Positions 21,823 to 32,700 of a DNA stretch of 46,590 nt are shown here, piece after piece. This DNA is from Haplomitrium mnioides (Eukaryota; Marchantiophyta; Haplomitriopsida; Calobryales). The DNA lies in contig JBNGIS010020617.1 in NCBI GenBank assembly GCA_049999725.1, positions 1 through 46,590 of the forward strand, read 5' to 3'. A program made the position numbers and the translations under genes. Every line of letters starts with the position of its first letter. Positions within the stretch are counted from its first letter, which is position 1. The notes below the pieces were generated by a model. The model was not told where the DNA came from. It saw only the letters and a list, made by a program, of their open reading frames with translations, and made no database searches.

Positions 21823-23660
21823 CCAAGATTTCAAGAAGATGTCACTCAAGGTTGAGAGGGACAAGAGAAGAGAAGGTTCTCTTTGCCTACATCGAATAGT
21901 TGGAGATACCAATACATGAAGATGAACTCTCTACGCCAAGATTTCAAGAAGATGTCACTCAAGGTCGAGAAGGCCAAGAGAAAAGAGAGAGCTTATTTTT
22001 GCCTACATCAACATCGAATAGTTGGAGACACCAATATGTGAAGACAAACTCTCTACACCAAGATTTCAACACGATGTCACTAAAGGTCAAGAGGGCCAAG
22101 AGAAAAGAGAGCTTCTTTTTGCCTACATCAGAAAGCTAGAGATATCCAATTGTGAAGATGAATTCTTTACATCAAGATTTCAAGAAGATATCACTCAAGG
22201 TTAAAAGTACCTAGAGAAGAGAAAGCTTCTTTTTGCCAACATCGAATAGTTGGAGATACCCAATTACAAAGATGAGCTTATTACGCCAAGATTTCTAGAA
22301 GATATCACTCAAGGTCAAGAGAGCCAAGAGAAAGGAAAGCTTCTTTTTGCCTGCATCAAATAGTTGGAGGTACCAAATTGTGAAGGTGAACTATTTTCGC
22401 TATAATTTCAAGAAGATATCACTCAAGATCTAGAGGCCTAGATAAGATAGAGATTCTCTTAGCCTACATCAAATAGTTGGAGACATCCAATTGTTGAGGT
22501 GACCTCCTTGCGTAAAAATTTCAAGAAGATGTCACTCAAGGTCGAGAGGGCCAATTGAAGAGAAGGCTTCTTTTTGCCTACATCCAATAGTTGGAGATAC
22601 CAAATTGTCAAGTTGAACTTCTTACACCAAGATTTCAAGAAGATATCACTCAAGGACAAAAGGGTCAATAGAAAAGAAGGCTTCTATTTAAAGGCCTACA
22701 TTGAATAACTTGAGATACCAATATGTAAAGTTGAACTCCTTAAGCCAAGATATCAAGAAGATATCACTCAAGTTGAGAGGGCCTAGAGAAGTGAAGGCTT
22801 CTCTCTGCCTACATCAAATAGTTGGAGATACTAAATTGTAAAAGTGAACTCATTACGCCAAGATTTCAAGAAAATATCACTCAAGGTCGAGGCAGTCTAG
22901 AGAAAAGAAGGCATCTGTTTCCCTACATCAAATAATTGGAGATACAAAATTGTAAAAATAAACTTATTATGCCAAGATTTCAAGAAGATGTCACTCAAGG
23001 TTGAAAGGGCCAAAAAAGGTGAAGGCTTCTCATTCCCTACATTTAATAGTTGGAGATATTCTAAAGATGAATTTCTTACACCAAGATTTCAAGAAGATGC
23101 CACTCAAGGTCAAGAGGGCCAAGAGAAGAGAAGGCTTTTCTTTGCCTACATGAAATAGTTGGAGATACCAAATTGTGAAGGTGAACTCCTTGCGTCATGA
23201 TTTCAAGAAGATATCACTCAAGGTTGAGAGGGCCAAGAGAAGAGAAGGCTTTTCTCTGCCTACATTGAATAGTTGGAGATACTTTATGAAGGTAAATTCT
23301 ATATGAAAGGATTTCAAGAAGTTGTCACTCAAGGTCGAGATAGCTAAGAGAAGATAAGGCTTCTCTTTGTGTACATTGAATAGTTGAAAATACAAAATTG
23401 GGAAGGTGAACTCCATACGCCAAGATTTCAAAAAGATATCACTTAAATTCAAGAGGACCAAGAGAAGAGAAGGCTTTTTGTTGCCTACATCAAATAGTTG
23501 GAGATGCCAAATTATGAAGGTAAACTCCTTATGCCAAGATTTCAAGAAGATATCACTCAAGGTCGAGAGAGCCAAGAGAAGAGAAGGCTTCTCTTTGTCT
23601 ACATCAAATAGTTGGGGAAACCAAATTGCAAAGATGAACTTTTCACATGAGGAGTTTCAA

Positions 23661-24183
23661 GAGAAGATATCATTGAACATGAAATTCTCCTCAATTTTAA
23701 AATTGATATTGGATTTAGTTTTTATTTTATATAGCTCTTGTCATGACGGACTTTTGACAATGATCTGTCATGTAAAGAATTTACTTGCTTGTTTTTTGGC
23801 TTAGATAAGGAACTTTTTTTTTTCACTGGTTGATTGGTTTTGTATGTGAATCCAAAAATTGGAGACAATGCATTATCTTGAAAATATCGTACGTCATTGG
23901 AAATGTTTTTGGTTCTCAAAAAATGCTTTTTTGATTTGAGTAAACAAGTTTGAGTTGTAGGAGAACTCAATCTAGCTGAAACAAAATCTTCACAAAAATC
24001 CTGAGCATATGCTAATGTTTTTTCTAAAACAATCAAAGCCCTTGGAAATAACTCCAAGGAGATATTTTGTGATTGAGACTCAATGCTTGAATCATTGCCT
24101 AAATTGTCATCTAACCAATACCCCAATTGTTTTCCATGTCCAAAGAATGTTGCGTTCTTAAGAGGTTTGAAGTCCAACTTGTG
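23661..24183 (-). pseudogene. Gene-B copy 2: N-terminal fragment cut by satellite
   Basis: The minus-strand frame opens near 24177 and stays open to 23722. It matches gene B at 30440-30860: NISLELFPRALIVLEK against NISLELLPKALIFLQK, then LSPIFGFTY against LSPIARFAY, VNSLHDRSL against VNSLHENSL and VRHDKSYIK against VHYDKSFVK. Similarity at DNA level goes on to about 23670 (CCAATATCAATTTTAAAATT) and there the 114-bp satellite begins. The rest of the gene is missing. The fragment is open for 151 codons, less decayed than the same part of gene B. The function is unknown; see gene B. Confidence 0.75.
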
Positions 24184-24559
24184 TAGAATTCACTCGCCAA
24201 TTGAGTGTATCAACCACTACTTTGAACTAGGAACTGCTACTTAGTTTCTATTTCACTTGGTAGTTGCAAATATTATTTTTGTGATTTGGTATTGAAAAAC
24301 ATCAATTTTACGTTTGTGATCTTTTTTTTTTCGCAAAGAAAATCGTTTTTTAGAAATACAAATTGTGTATTTTACATTGAGATTATATTTTAAACACTCG
24401 CAATAACAAGCATTTTAGTTATTGAAATATTTTATTAAAACCTCACACGATTGTGAATACACTAAATTCATCAAAAATAAGAAAAAACATATATCTTTTT
24501 TGAAAAAATTATATGCAAACGTGGATGTTTACTCACATAGAGACTTTGAACTAGACTAT
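24184..24559. other. AT-rich stretch upstream of gene-B copy 2
   Basis: No gene seen. A short block near 24213-24245 (CTACTTTGAACTAGGAACTGC) resembles, in inverted orientation, a block near 43385-43410 by gene-B copy 3, with AGTTCAAAGTAG common to both. Confidence 0.4.
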
Positions 24560-24985
24560 GAGAGTTGTAGCTGTTAAATCCTAAGCAAGCATATACCCCA
24601 AGCTAGAACCCTAAAGTCTATGTATGCATAGACTCCGAACAAGAATTCTAAAGCATATGCGTGAATAGACTCTGAACGAGAACAATAAGGCTAGGCACGT
24701 GTAGACTCTAAACAAGAACCCTAAAGCTTTGGCGTGCTTAGACTCTAAACAAGAACCCTAAAGCCTATGCACACATAGACATTGAATGAGAACCTTAAAG
24801 CTTATGCGTGAAGGGACTCTGAACAATAACCTTAAAAGCTTATGTACGCATAGACTCTGAACAATAACTATAAAGTTGATGTGCACATAGACTCTAAAAA
24901 AGAACCTTGAAGCCTAGGCGGCCAGAGATTGCTAAACCTCATGTGCGCATGGACTACAAGCATTATGTACAAAGACTCCAAACCA
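24560..24985. repeat. Palindrome array P1 (downstream of gene A)
   Basis: About nine degenerate units of roughly 40-46 bp, each with a short inverted repeat such as CTATGTATGCATAG or TATGCACACATA followed by GACTCTGAACAAGAACCCTAAAGC. Arms vary but stay roughly complementary within a unit. It lies between the end of gene A and gene-B copy 2. Confidence 0.75.
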
Positions 24986-25717
24986 TTCTTATTAATCGCA
25001 CCAAATTGAATTGTGATGAAAAGGCTTAAAATGGATTGGGAGTGCAACAAGTTGAAACTTTAGCAAATTAAACTTTGTAAGAAAAATACTTTATTAATAA
25101 AACAATTTGTTCAAACAGATGCTCAAGCTCTATCCTCTTTGGGAGGAATTATCTCATCTAAATCCAATGGCTAAGTATCTGCACTCGTTAGAGAGTCATG
25201 TTGAGACTTTCAAGTCTCAGATATGGCAACAAAATCACCACTAGCATCTACAATACTAGGAGGAACATGTTTCTTATGGTATGTATAGACTCTCAAAGAC
25301 TCTGTCACATCGAATGGCAAGGAAGCCATCGTCAAAACTCTCTGAAGAATGTAGATAGACTGGCATCTATCATATTCCACCGCGATGTAGTTTTGCATCA
25401 GCTTTAAAGCACAAACAAGGCCAGAGCCAGAGCCAGATCCAATTGTGCTCTATTGACAAATGGTCAATGAAAAAATCATAAAGATCCTGCAGCTTTTGAT
25501 AAACATTGACAAGAGCATCATCTCTTAGATGTTTAAGTTTTTCCAAAACCATAGGACAATTAAAAACACTACGTATTATTTGCCGAGATAGACCAATCAT
25601 AGGAGCAAGTTGAAGCCTCATGCTCCTCTTTCCTTCTTTCGTCCAGTAGCCCACAGTTCAATGCTCGTGGGCATGTGCAATTCTAGGACCACTAGAATGA
25701 TGAATGTTGCTTTTGTC

Positions 25718-25815
25718 CTTGCAAAAAGAAAAACAAACAAATCAAACATTGTAAATAAAGTGCAAAAAAAATACAAAAGAGAAACTAAAAACTAAAAAAT
25801 CAAAGAAGAACTTAC
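25718..25815 (-). other. Intron in gene A (98 bp)
   Basis: The donor reads ATATG|GTAAGT and the acceptor TTTTTGCAAG|GAC on the minus strand, with a T-rich interior containing stops in all frames. Coding-like sequence flanks it on both sides. Confidence 0.7.
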
Positions 25816-26439
25816 CATATGTCGTGGTCGATTGCACATCAAACTTCTGAAAGGGCATACTTGATGATGCCAAATTGTTGCGATAAATGCATAATTACAA
25901 AAGACCAAAAATTCAACGTTGTGATTTTCGCAAAAGAGGAAACCATGTCAAAATGTCATCTTTCAAAAAAGGTTCACAATCATCATGCCTACATTCCTTA
26001 AGGCTGCAACTGTAAGGAATATTTGCAATCGCCAAAGTAAAACACCTAAGTTTTACATAGCTCTTCAACTGACAAGCGTTGGCTTCCTTGTGGACTTGGT
26101 AAAATGCCACATTGAGACCATCTACATAAGACAATAAGTCCTTGTCCTCATCTCTCAAAACTCCATTAGTTAGAAGAGATGCATCACTGCTTTGTTGCCT
26201 TGATTTCCACTCTCTAGCTTTTTGGCAATGAAGAAGAAAAGTTGGAGGATAGGAAACAAGTGTGGGAGCATGGTCTTGATCTTCTGGGGCTTCTTTGACC
26301 CTTGATCTTTTTTGGCCTTTGGCAGCTATTGTCAATTTTCTTGCTAGCAGACGTTTGAATGTTTTATCCCCCTCCACACAACAAAAACAGAAAAAAAATA
26401 TGAGGAGACAAAAACAAATTAAAGACTAGAGAGGGACAT

Positions 26440-26895
26440 TGAATTCTATGCTCGCATGGACAATGAAGTAAAGGCGCCTAAGGACTTCAAAGTTCAGGCG
26501 CGCTGGGACTTTGATGTCAAAGAAAGCTTGGACTTCAAAGTCCTTGCTCGTCCATGCACAGATGTTCTTCACAATCCTAGCTCACTAGGAATTGATAGCC
26601 TAAGCCCGCTTGGACTTTGCTGTCCATGCTCGCATAGACTTCGGACGGAGTCCATGCTGCTTGGATATCTTTCTCCATGTGCGCATGGACCTCCTAGACA
26701 CGTACGCTTGGACTCTAAGGTCAAGGAGGGGAAGCATTGCGCAGCCCATGGATGTGTGGGCTGTAAAGTCCTATTGCGAAGGACTGCAAAGTCGATGCGC
26801 GCATCGACTGTGAAGTCCAAGCACGTTTAGATTGTGAAGTAAAACTACGAAGAAACTAAGAAGTCCATGCATGCATGGACTTCACAGTCCTTGCA
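26440..26895. repeat. Palindrome array P2 (between gene-A exons)
   Basis: About ten units with inverted-repeat cores joined by words like GACTTCAAAGTC. Two cores are perfect: 26791-26808 (GTCGATGCGCGCATCGAC, extending to 20 bp at 26790-26809) and a 24-bp palindrome at 26860-26883 centred on ATGCATGCAT. The array lies between the gene-A segments ending near 26948 and starting near 26385, so presumably in an intron. Confidence 0.8.
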
Positions 26896-28453
26896 CAAAA
26901 AGACTCAAAACCTATTTTATCAAAACCAAAGACAACTTAAAGTAAATTCACTGCAACTCCAAAGAATTGAATGTACTATGAAAAGAAGAACTTGCCAAAA
27001 GCTTCTTGAGGCTTGAATAGAAAGCAGTCATCTTGGACTCCTTAGTGTGGAGAGGGTACTTCTCTTTTGCTTCCTCCCAACTATTGTAGTAAACTTCTAA
27101 ACAAAAACATTTTACCATAACTGCCAAAACTTTTTGTCTCTTTGCCTCCCGAGATATTTCATCCATTGAAAGCTCTCTGGCTTCCACCCACTTCAAAATC
27201 GAAATTTTAACTTTGTCAAAAAGACCCTTAACGGACCTCCAAGGTGTCTACTTCATGTCTTCCAATCTAAGAGATCCTTTAGGCTTCAGCTTTTGGCCCT
27301 TAACGATGTTCTTCTCCCACGTCAAAAATATGCTCTGCTATAGATCCCATAGCTCACCACTTCAGAATGCTAGTTGGAACCAGTTGTCTTGAGAAGTGAC
27401 TGTCTTCTCAAGTGTTGACTTGGGCTTGATCTCCAAGGTTTTCAACACCAATTCTCTTTTCAATTTTTGGAATGACACCATCCCACTCTCCCCAAATCTT
27501 TGATGCCAGAATTCGACCTTTTGAATAGAGGTCATTTCCAACCTGTACCTCTGGTTGGAGTTGTCATCAATTACAAAATAAGGGCCTCTGTTGGTGTAAG
27601 ACCCATGTACACATAACAATTGCAGAGCAATAATGGTAGATTCTTTGCCTTGTATTTCATGATCAATAACTGCCTTGCTGCAGCACTGTGATTGCCTCAT
27701 GCAATCTTATAGCGATACTTGTCAAGGTTTCTAATATCAAACTTTGACTTGTCCTTTAACCCACACTTTGGGTCAACAACAATGAAAAAACTATGCGCAT
27801 ACTTGTTTGTGAGCATTCTATGTGCCAGAAGCTCAACGAAGTCTTCATTCAGCCTTCTAATCTGGAAAGGTCCCTAGTTGTCCATTTTAGGTTTCGGTAG
27901 ATTCAGATTCTCTAGTATAATGGTGATTATTTCTTCACGGAATCTGCATCGCTGGATTGCAAAATCTCTTATTTTGTTTTTGTCTTCTTCAGACATTGTC
28001 TGAGGGTCCATCTGCTCTCTTTCCTGGAAAGTTTGCAACCTCTTATGGGATTGCCTTTTTAATCTTGATGTTGGAGCTCGAACTCGCTCCGGCTTTGATT
28101 CTTGCCCCGAGTTGCTTAGTAATGAAGAGGAAGGAGCAACAAAAGACGATCTTGATGTAGATTTGGGAGGAGATGGCTCCTCCTCAATGACCGATACTGG
28201 AACAGGCTTTCTCTTTTGGACAACCTATTTCTTCTTTTTGGGAGCCTTAGCTGGCTCCACCTCCTTTCTTTTTTTTTGGGCAGAAGGGTTTACTGCGTGA
28301 ACTGAAAATGTTGTCGTACTTGGATGCAACACTAGTTGCTAAATATCAATGCCTTGCTTGGGCTTCAAAACTTTGATATGGATGGCCAACTTGATGAAAT
28401 TGCGGTTCACGTCTTTGTAGCCATCGATGAAATCCGCTAGAAACTGAGTAAAA

Positions 28454-28909
28454 CTGAAAACAAAACAAAAAACGATTAAGCACAAGTACAAGTGTTAAAG
28501 GTAAGAGATAAGACAATGCATTCAATGCGCGCATGGACTTCAATAACCATACACGCATGGACAAGGGAGTCCATGCACAGATGGACTCCTTGAGTCCAAG
28601 CGCGACTTGACTCTTGGGTCTAGACAAGCAAGGACTCCTAGGAGTCCATGCACGTATGGACTCCCAAGTCCTTGTATGCTTGGACTCCCCAATCCGTACG
28701 CGTTTGGACTTGGGAGTCCATGCATGCATAGACTCTCAAGTCCTACAGTGCAAAGACTCCCAAGTCCTACAAGAAGACTCCCAAGTCCATGCACATATGG
28801 ACTCTCGGATCTATGTGCGTCTCGACCCTAGGACTCCATGCTCGTATGGACCTGGGAGTTTTGACTTAGTAAAAAAAGAAACAAGTGAAAAGGGATTTTT
28901 AGAATTTAC
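28454..28909 (-). other. Intron in gene A (456 bp) holding array P3
   Basis: Donor GGCAAG|GTAAATTC at 28909 and acceptor TTGTTTTCAG at 28454 (minus strand) join EDGK-ending and TQFLAD-starting coding segments. Most of the intron is palindrome array P3. Confidence 0.65.
28505..28860. repeat. Palindrome array P3 (inside gene-A intron)
   Basis: About ten units of roughly 30-40 bp built from GAGTCCATGC and GTATGGACTC-like arms, for example GAGTCCATGCACAGATGGAC and GTCCATGCACGTATGGAC. Spacer words CCCAAGTCC and CCTAGGAGTCC recur. The frames seen here on both strands are produced by the repeat. Confidence 0.8.
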
Positions 28910-29531
28910 CTTGCCATCTTCCTTTGCCGCTTGAAGATGCTTAACAAAAATGTTCCTCTCCTTCATCTTGGAAAAAGAAAATCATTTGCGGTTTGCACAG
29001 TAAAGTGTAACTGCATCCTAGGACTACACAAGCAGCCCGATGTTGGCTTTCTCACCTTCACGAATCATGGTGATTTGGACTACTAGACCCAAATTGAATG
29101 TCTCACCTTCACTAGCAAAAAGGTAAAGATGTTAATAGGGGTCTTTCAAGGAGCAGTAATTAACAAGCCAATTCCACTCTAGTTTTTCAGGCTCTAGAAC
29201 CTTGACAACATCTGAATACTTCTATGGCTTTGGTAGAGCAGGCAGGAAACATTTCCTTGAGATGCCATTCTCAAGATGCTAGAAGCAGGTCTAATTGGAG
29301 GTAAAACATCTAATGAACAAAAGCTCACAAATCTCTAAAGGCTTAAAATGGCAAAAAAGTAAGTAAATGCAAAATAGTGATGATTAGAAAACAAAAACCA
29401 AAAACTGAACTTGCGACAATGGAAAGAAACTTTCCACTAACACTCCTTTCATAGCTAAATTTCAAAAAATGTTTTTTTCCGCCAAAAAATGATTCACGGA
29501 GCCCTTGACATGTAGGTCTGCATGGTGCCAA

Positions 29532-29730
29532 AAAAAAAAGTTAGTATATAAAGTATTGCTCGTTTTTATCTCTCCAATTTCTTTTTTTCATTTTCTTCAC
29601 AAAAAGTTTCCAATTTTGTCATTTTACAAAAAAATTCTTAAAAAACACATCTTTTAGGTGTGTTGTAAGAGGTTTATAATATTTGTTAAAATAGTTCTTT
29701 GAAGTACTTGATTTTTAGTGAGCCTTTTTA
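29532..29730. promoter_or_regulatory. Divergent promoter region between genes A and B
   Basis: 199 AT-rich bases separate the first codons of gene A (minus) and gene B (plus). TATATAAAG near 29545 could serve gene B. On the other strand, TATTATAAAC near 29680 could serve gene A. The promoter function is inferred from position and composition only. Confidence 0.45.
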
Positions 29731-32700
29731 ATGGCTATAGTTTTTAAAGACAAGAAGAGGTTAGAGTTCCAAGATGCATCTTCATAAAACGGTGTTACTT
29801 TTGACAGGCAGGTTGACATTTGTTCAAATGATAATTATTTGGAGGTAAGCAATGGAGCACCAAAAGCATCAAGTGTGATGGCAAGTATATTGGGGAAAAA
29901 GATGGCATCTCTTGAATCAGATAGCTCCACCAAAAAAGATCGAGAAGGTGAACTCCATGCGCGGAAACAATCATGGACTCAACCTTGTGCATGCACAAAG
30001 TCAATGAGTAAATCCAATGCGCGCATAGGATTAAGAACTGAAAAATTTGCGCACAAAGGATCAAAGAAGGAACCCAGTGCTTGCGAAGAATTAAAGAAAC
30101 AATCTTCATCCAGCACAAGATCTTTGTTGCCCTTCAAGCAGTCAAAGTTGAATCTTTCTTCTGAGTATTCTAACATATGAGCAAAAAAAAGGTTAAAGAC
30201 ATAAACTCCATATGGTTGTAGACCTTTCTTTGTCCACATCTGAGGAAGACATCAATATTCATGATCAAAGTGTGTTTGTTGATAACAAAAAAGACATACA
30301 GTCTGTGGACAATTTTAATTTTGGAGATGAGCCACTGTCCCCGATCGCACCACTCAAACAACGAGTGTTTTTGTTTCAAGTTGTACCTCGCAAAGAGATT
30401 GAGACATCTAAAATAAATCGAATTCTTTTGGAAGAGTCTTCAAACGATAGTTTGGGAAACAATTCTAGTAAAGAGTCTTAATCAATCAACATTTCTTTGG
30501 AGCTATTGCCAAAGGCACTGATTTTCTTACAAAAAGCATTTCTTTCTAATCGAGATATTGATCAAGATTCTATTTCGGAATGGTGGAGTTATCCCAATCT
30601 CCAAGGAAAACCTCATCTCTCAAAAATATTGTGTGACAGAACAAACAATGTCTACAATGATGACCAAGATCTTCAGGATGAATTATCTCCTATTGCTAGA
30701 TTCGCTTACGGACTGAATTGTCCAACACAACATAAGAATTCTTTGTTTAGGCCAAAACCCAAACGGGTAAACTCCTTACATGAAAATTCTTTGTAGAAAG
30801 TCCATTATGACAAAAGCTTTGTGAAGAAAAAGCTCGATCCAATGTCAATTTCTAAATTGAAGAGAAATTCTTGTTGTTGAAATAATTGCTTGTCGTTGTG
30901 TAAGACAAATTTTTTGAAAACTGTGAGAGAAAAATACTTTTAACAAAATATGAAGAATTGAGATATCACACTACAGTGGGGAACACCAAGAAAAGACTTT
31001 GATGTTGAAAATCAGTTTATACTTCCTGGCGGTACCTTTGTCTGTAGAAGAGCCTTTAAATTAATATTAGCAGTAGGGAATGATAGAATCAAAAGGATTC
31101 AAAATCTCAAAAATGTAGATCTTAGAGGCATTTTTGGAAAAAGAGAACTATCTGCTAAAGGAGTTTTTGTGCGTGAGTGGATGGACAATTTTTTCCAAGG
31201 GCATTGCAAGAGAATACCTACTCACGAAGTGTATAAATTGCTCGATAATTTTACAAAATGGGAAGTTTATGACTACTACACAACTTATTTGAAAGAGAAA
31301 GATCCTTATTGTATTCTTAGTTTCTTAGGTTTTACAAAACATTGGAGAACTCATTTTCCAAATGTAAAAATTCCGAAACGCAATAGATTTGCTGCTTGTG
31401 AAACATGCAAAGAAATAAAATCTTTGCAGGAAAAATCTGTCTTGGAGTGTGACAAAGGTAGCAAATTTTCTTCTCTTTTGACACCTTTGGCTAATCCATT
31501 CTCTTTTTTCTAGACTCAAAGCTTAGTTCTAGAGATGTTATATTTTCTCAACTTACAACCAAAAGATATTTTTTTTGTGAAGTTATTTAGCAAAGAAGAT
31601 TTGAATCGAATAATTCTTAGCAAGTTGAGTTGTGAGAAGAGTGTCTATATTTGCATAGAGTATGTTGTATTATATTTAAATTTTGACCTTGTCTGTAGTC
31701 AAATAAAGCGAGAAAATGAATTTGATGATTGGTGGTGACCTTTGCCTTGCAACAAGTTTTGTTTTTGTTATTTTAAATCAAGAGCCCTTGTAGAAAAAAA
31801 ATTGCAAGAATCGTTTTTGTTGTTTGCAAATCCTATGCGTGCATACAATTTTTTCTTGTTCTTTTTAAAACTAGTCGTGACAATAGTCACAACAAGCCAT
31901 GATATTGGTGTTGTTGTATTGGTCCTATATGTGAATACGATCAATTGTTGTCTCCACTCATCCTAAACACTCAAGGGATGTGTTCTAGTACCATTTGTTT
32001 GCAAATCTTCTTTTTCTCTTTTTGAAACAAATTTTCCTTTTTTCAAATTGTCTAAAGTTTGTTTTTAATCTTTTATAAAGTTTTTCACTTCTACAAATTC
32101 AAACATTTGTTTAAGCTGACTTGAATGTTTGTAGCACCTAAGGTTGTGTTTTGAAGTTTAGCATTGACATATGTTTTACTGAACTACTTTTATGTCCTTC
32201 ATGCTTTGTGAGAATGCAATCAAATATAATTTCCAACTATTTCTTCATCATTACCAACAAATGAAAGAAAGAACAAAACTTGCAAATCATTAAAGAAAAT
32301 GTAATGTCGATGATCAAAAATACTTAGGAATTGTCATTGATGGAATGGATCAAAAGAAAATTGCTACTCTACACTGGCCTTTGTTGTGACTCTTTTGTTG
32401 GAAACTTGGGATTTCAAAATGTTTCTGTAGCAACATCCCTCTATGGTTCAAAGGATACATGATATTACTTTTAATCAACAATTCAAGTTTTAGTTAAATG
32501 ATTCCAAGGCAAAGATTTGGAGCAAACAGTTTTCAACAAATGAATTTTGGTTACCTGCAGATGGTATTTGTCAACTCAAGTGCCTACCTGAAGTGGAGAG
32601 AGAAATTTTGAGTTCAATGTTGATTCCTCTCAAAGCAAATTCTGAAATCAAATGATCTCAAAAGGAAGAAAGAGAAGTGGATATTGAGAAAGTGGTATTT

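Larger units (their letters stand above)
12590..23660 (+). repeat. 114-bp satellite array, roughly 97 degenerate copies
   Basis: The core words CCAAGATTTCAAGAAGAT, ATCACTCAAGGT, GAGAGGGCCAAGAGAAGAG, GCTTCTCTTTGCCTACATC and AATAGTTGGAGATACCAAAT recur at 114-bp spacing (for example 13941, 14055, 14169). Copies differ from one another by substitutions and small indels. Each carries AAGAGAAG-G-CTTCTCTT, a hairpin with 8-bp arms. The unit is 38 codons long and its consensus is open in several frames on both strands, which explains many ORFs of 60-130 codons; they are by-products of the repeat. Higher-order duplications are present. The array includes a 100-N gap and a 10-N gap, and ends by abutting gene-B copy 2. 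Confidence 0.93.
25123..29531 (-). pseudogene. Gene A: decayed multi-exon gene, ParB/sulfiredoxin-like
   Basis: Coding remnants occur in order on the minus strand: 29395-29531 (MAPCRPTCQGLRESFF...), 28910-29350 (VVKVLEPEKLEWNWLVNYC; MKERNIFVKHLQAAKEDGK), 27197-28453, 26948-27196, 25816-26385 and 25123-25717 (ending DEIIPPKEDRA, stop). The 28453 segment starts TQFLADFIDGYKDVNRNF, followed by a Lys/Pro-rich linker near 28060-28290. At 27600-27780, KYRYKIA-(stop)-GNHSAAARQLL and, in the same frame, CYVYMGLTPTEALIL recall the GNHS...GLTxEEAL signature of ParB/sulfiredoxin-type domains in uncharacterised eukaryotic proteins. Frameshifts follow it. At least two canonical introns are visible. Stops include a probable CAG-to-TAG change near the end (SADT-stop-PLDLDE). 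It is divergent from gene B, about 200 bp apart. The role is unknown; a transposon accessory or DNA-processing protein is inference. Confidence 0.55.

Noticed and set aside
12645-23804. Dozens of 60-130-codon frames with LSTLSDIFLKSW or KKISLKVERAKRREGF repeats
   Set aside because: These are satellite by-products; each frame dies at the first indel between units, and no start or gene signal is shared.
24560-28860. Direct repeats with spacers that look like a CRISPR array
   Set aside because: Repeats are degenerate, spacers are not unique, the context is eukaryotic and intronic, and no cas genes exist.
31535-31966. Phe/Leu-rich frames in the middle of gene B that could be membrane segments
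   Set aside because: The T-rich composition explains the Phe/Leu content. The conserved gene-B reading stops before and resumes after this stretch, so an intron or insertion is more likely.
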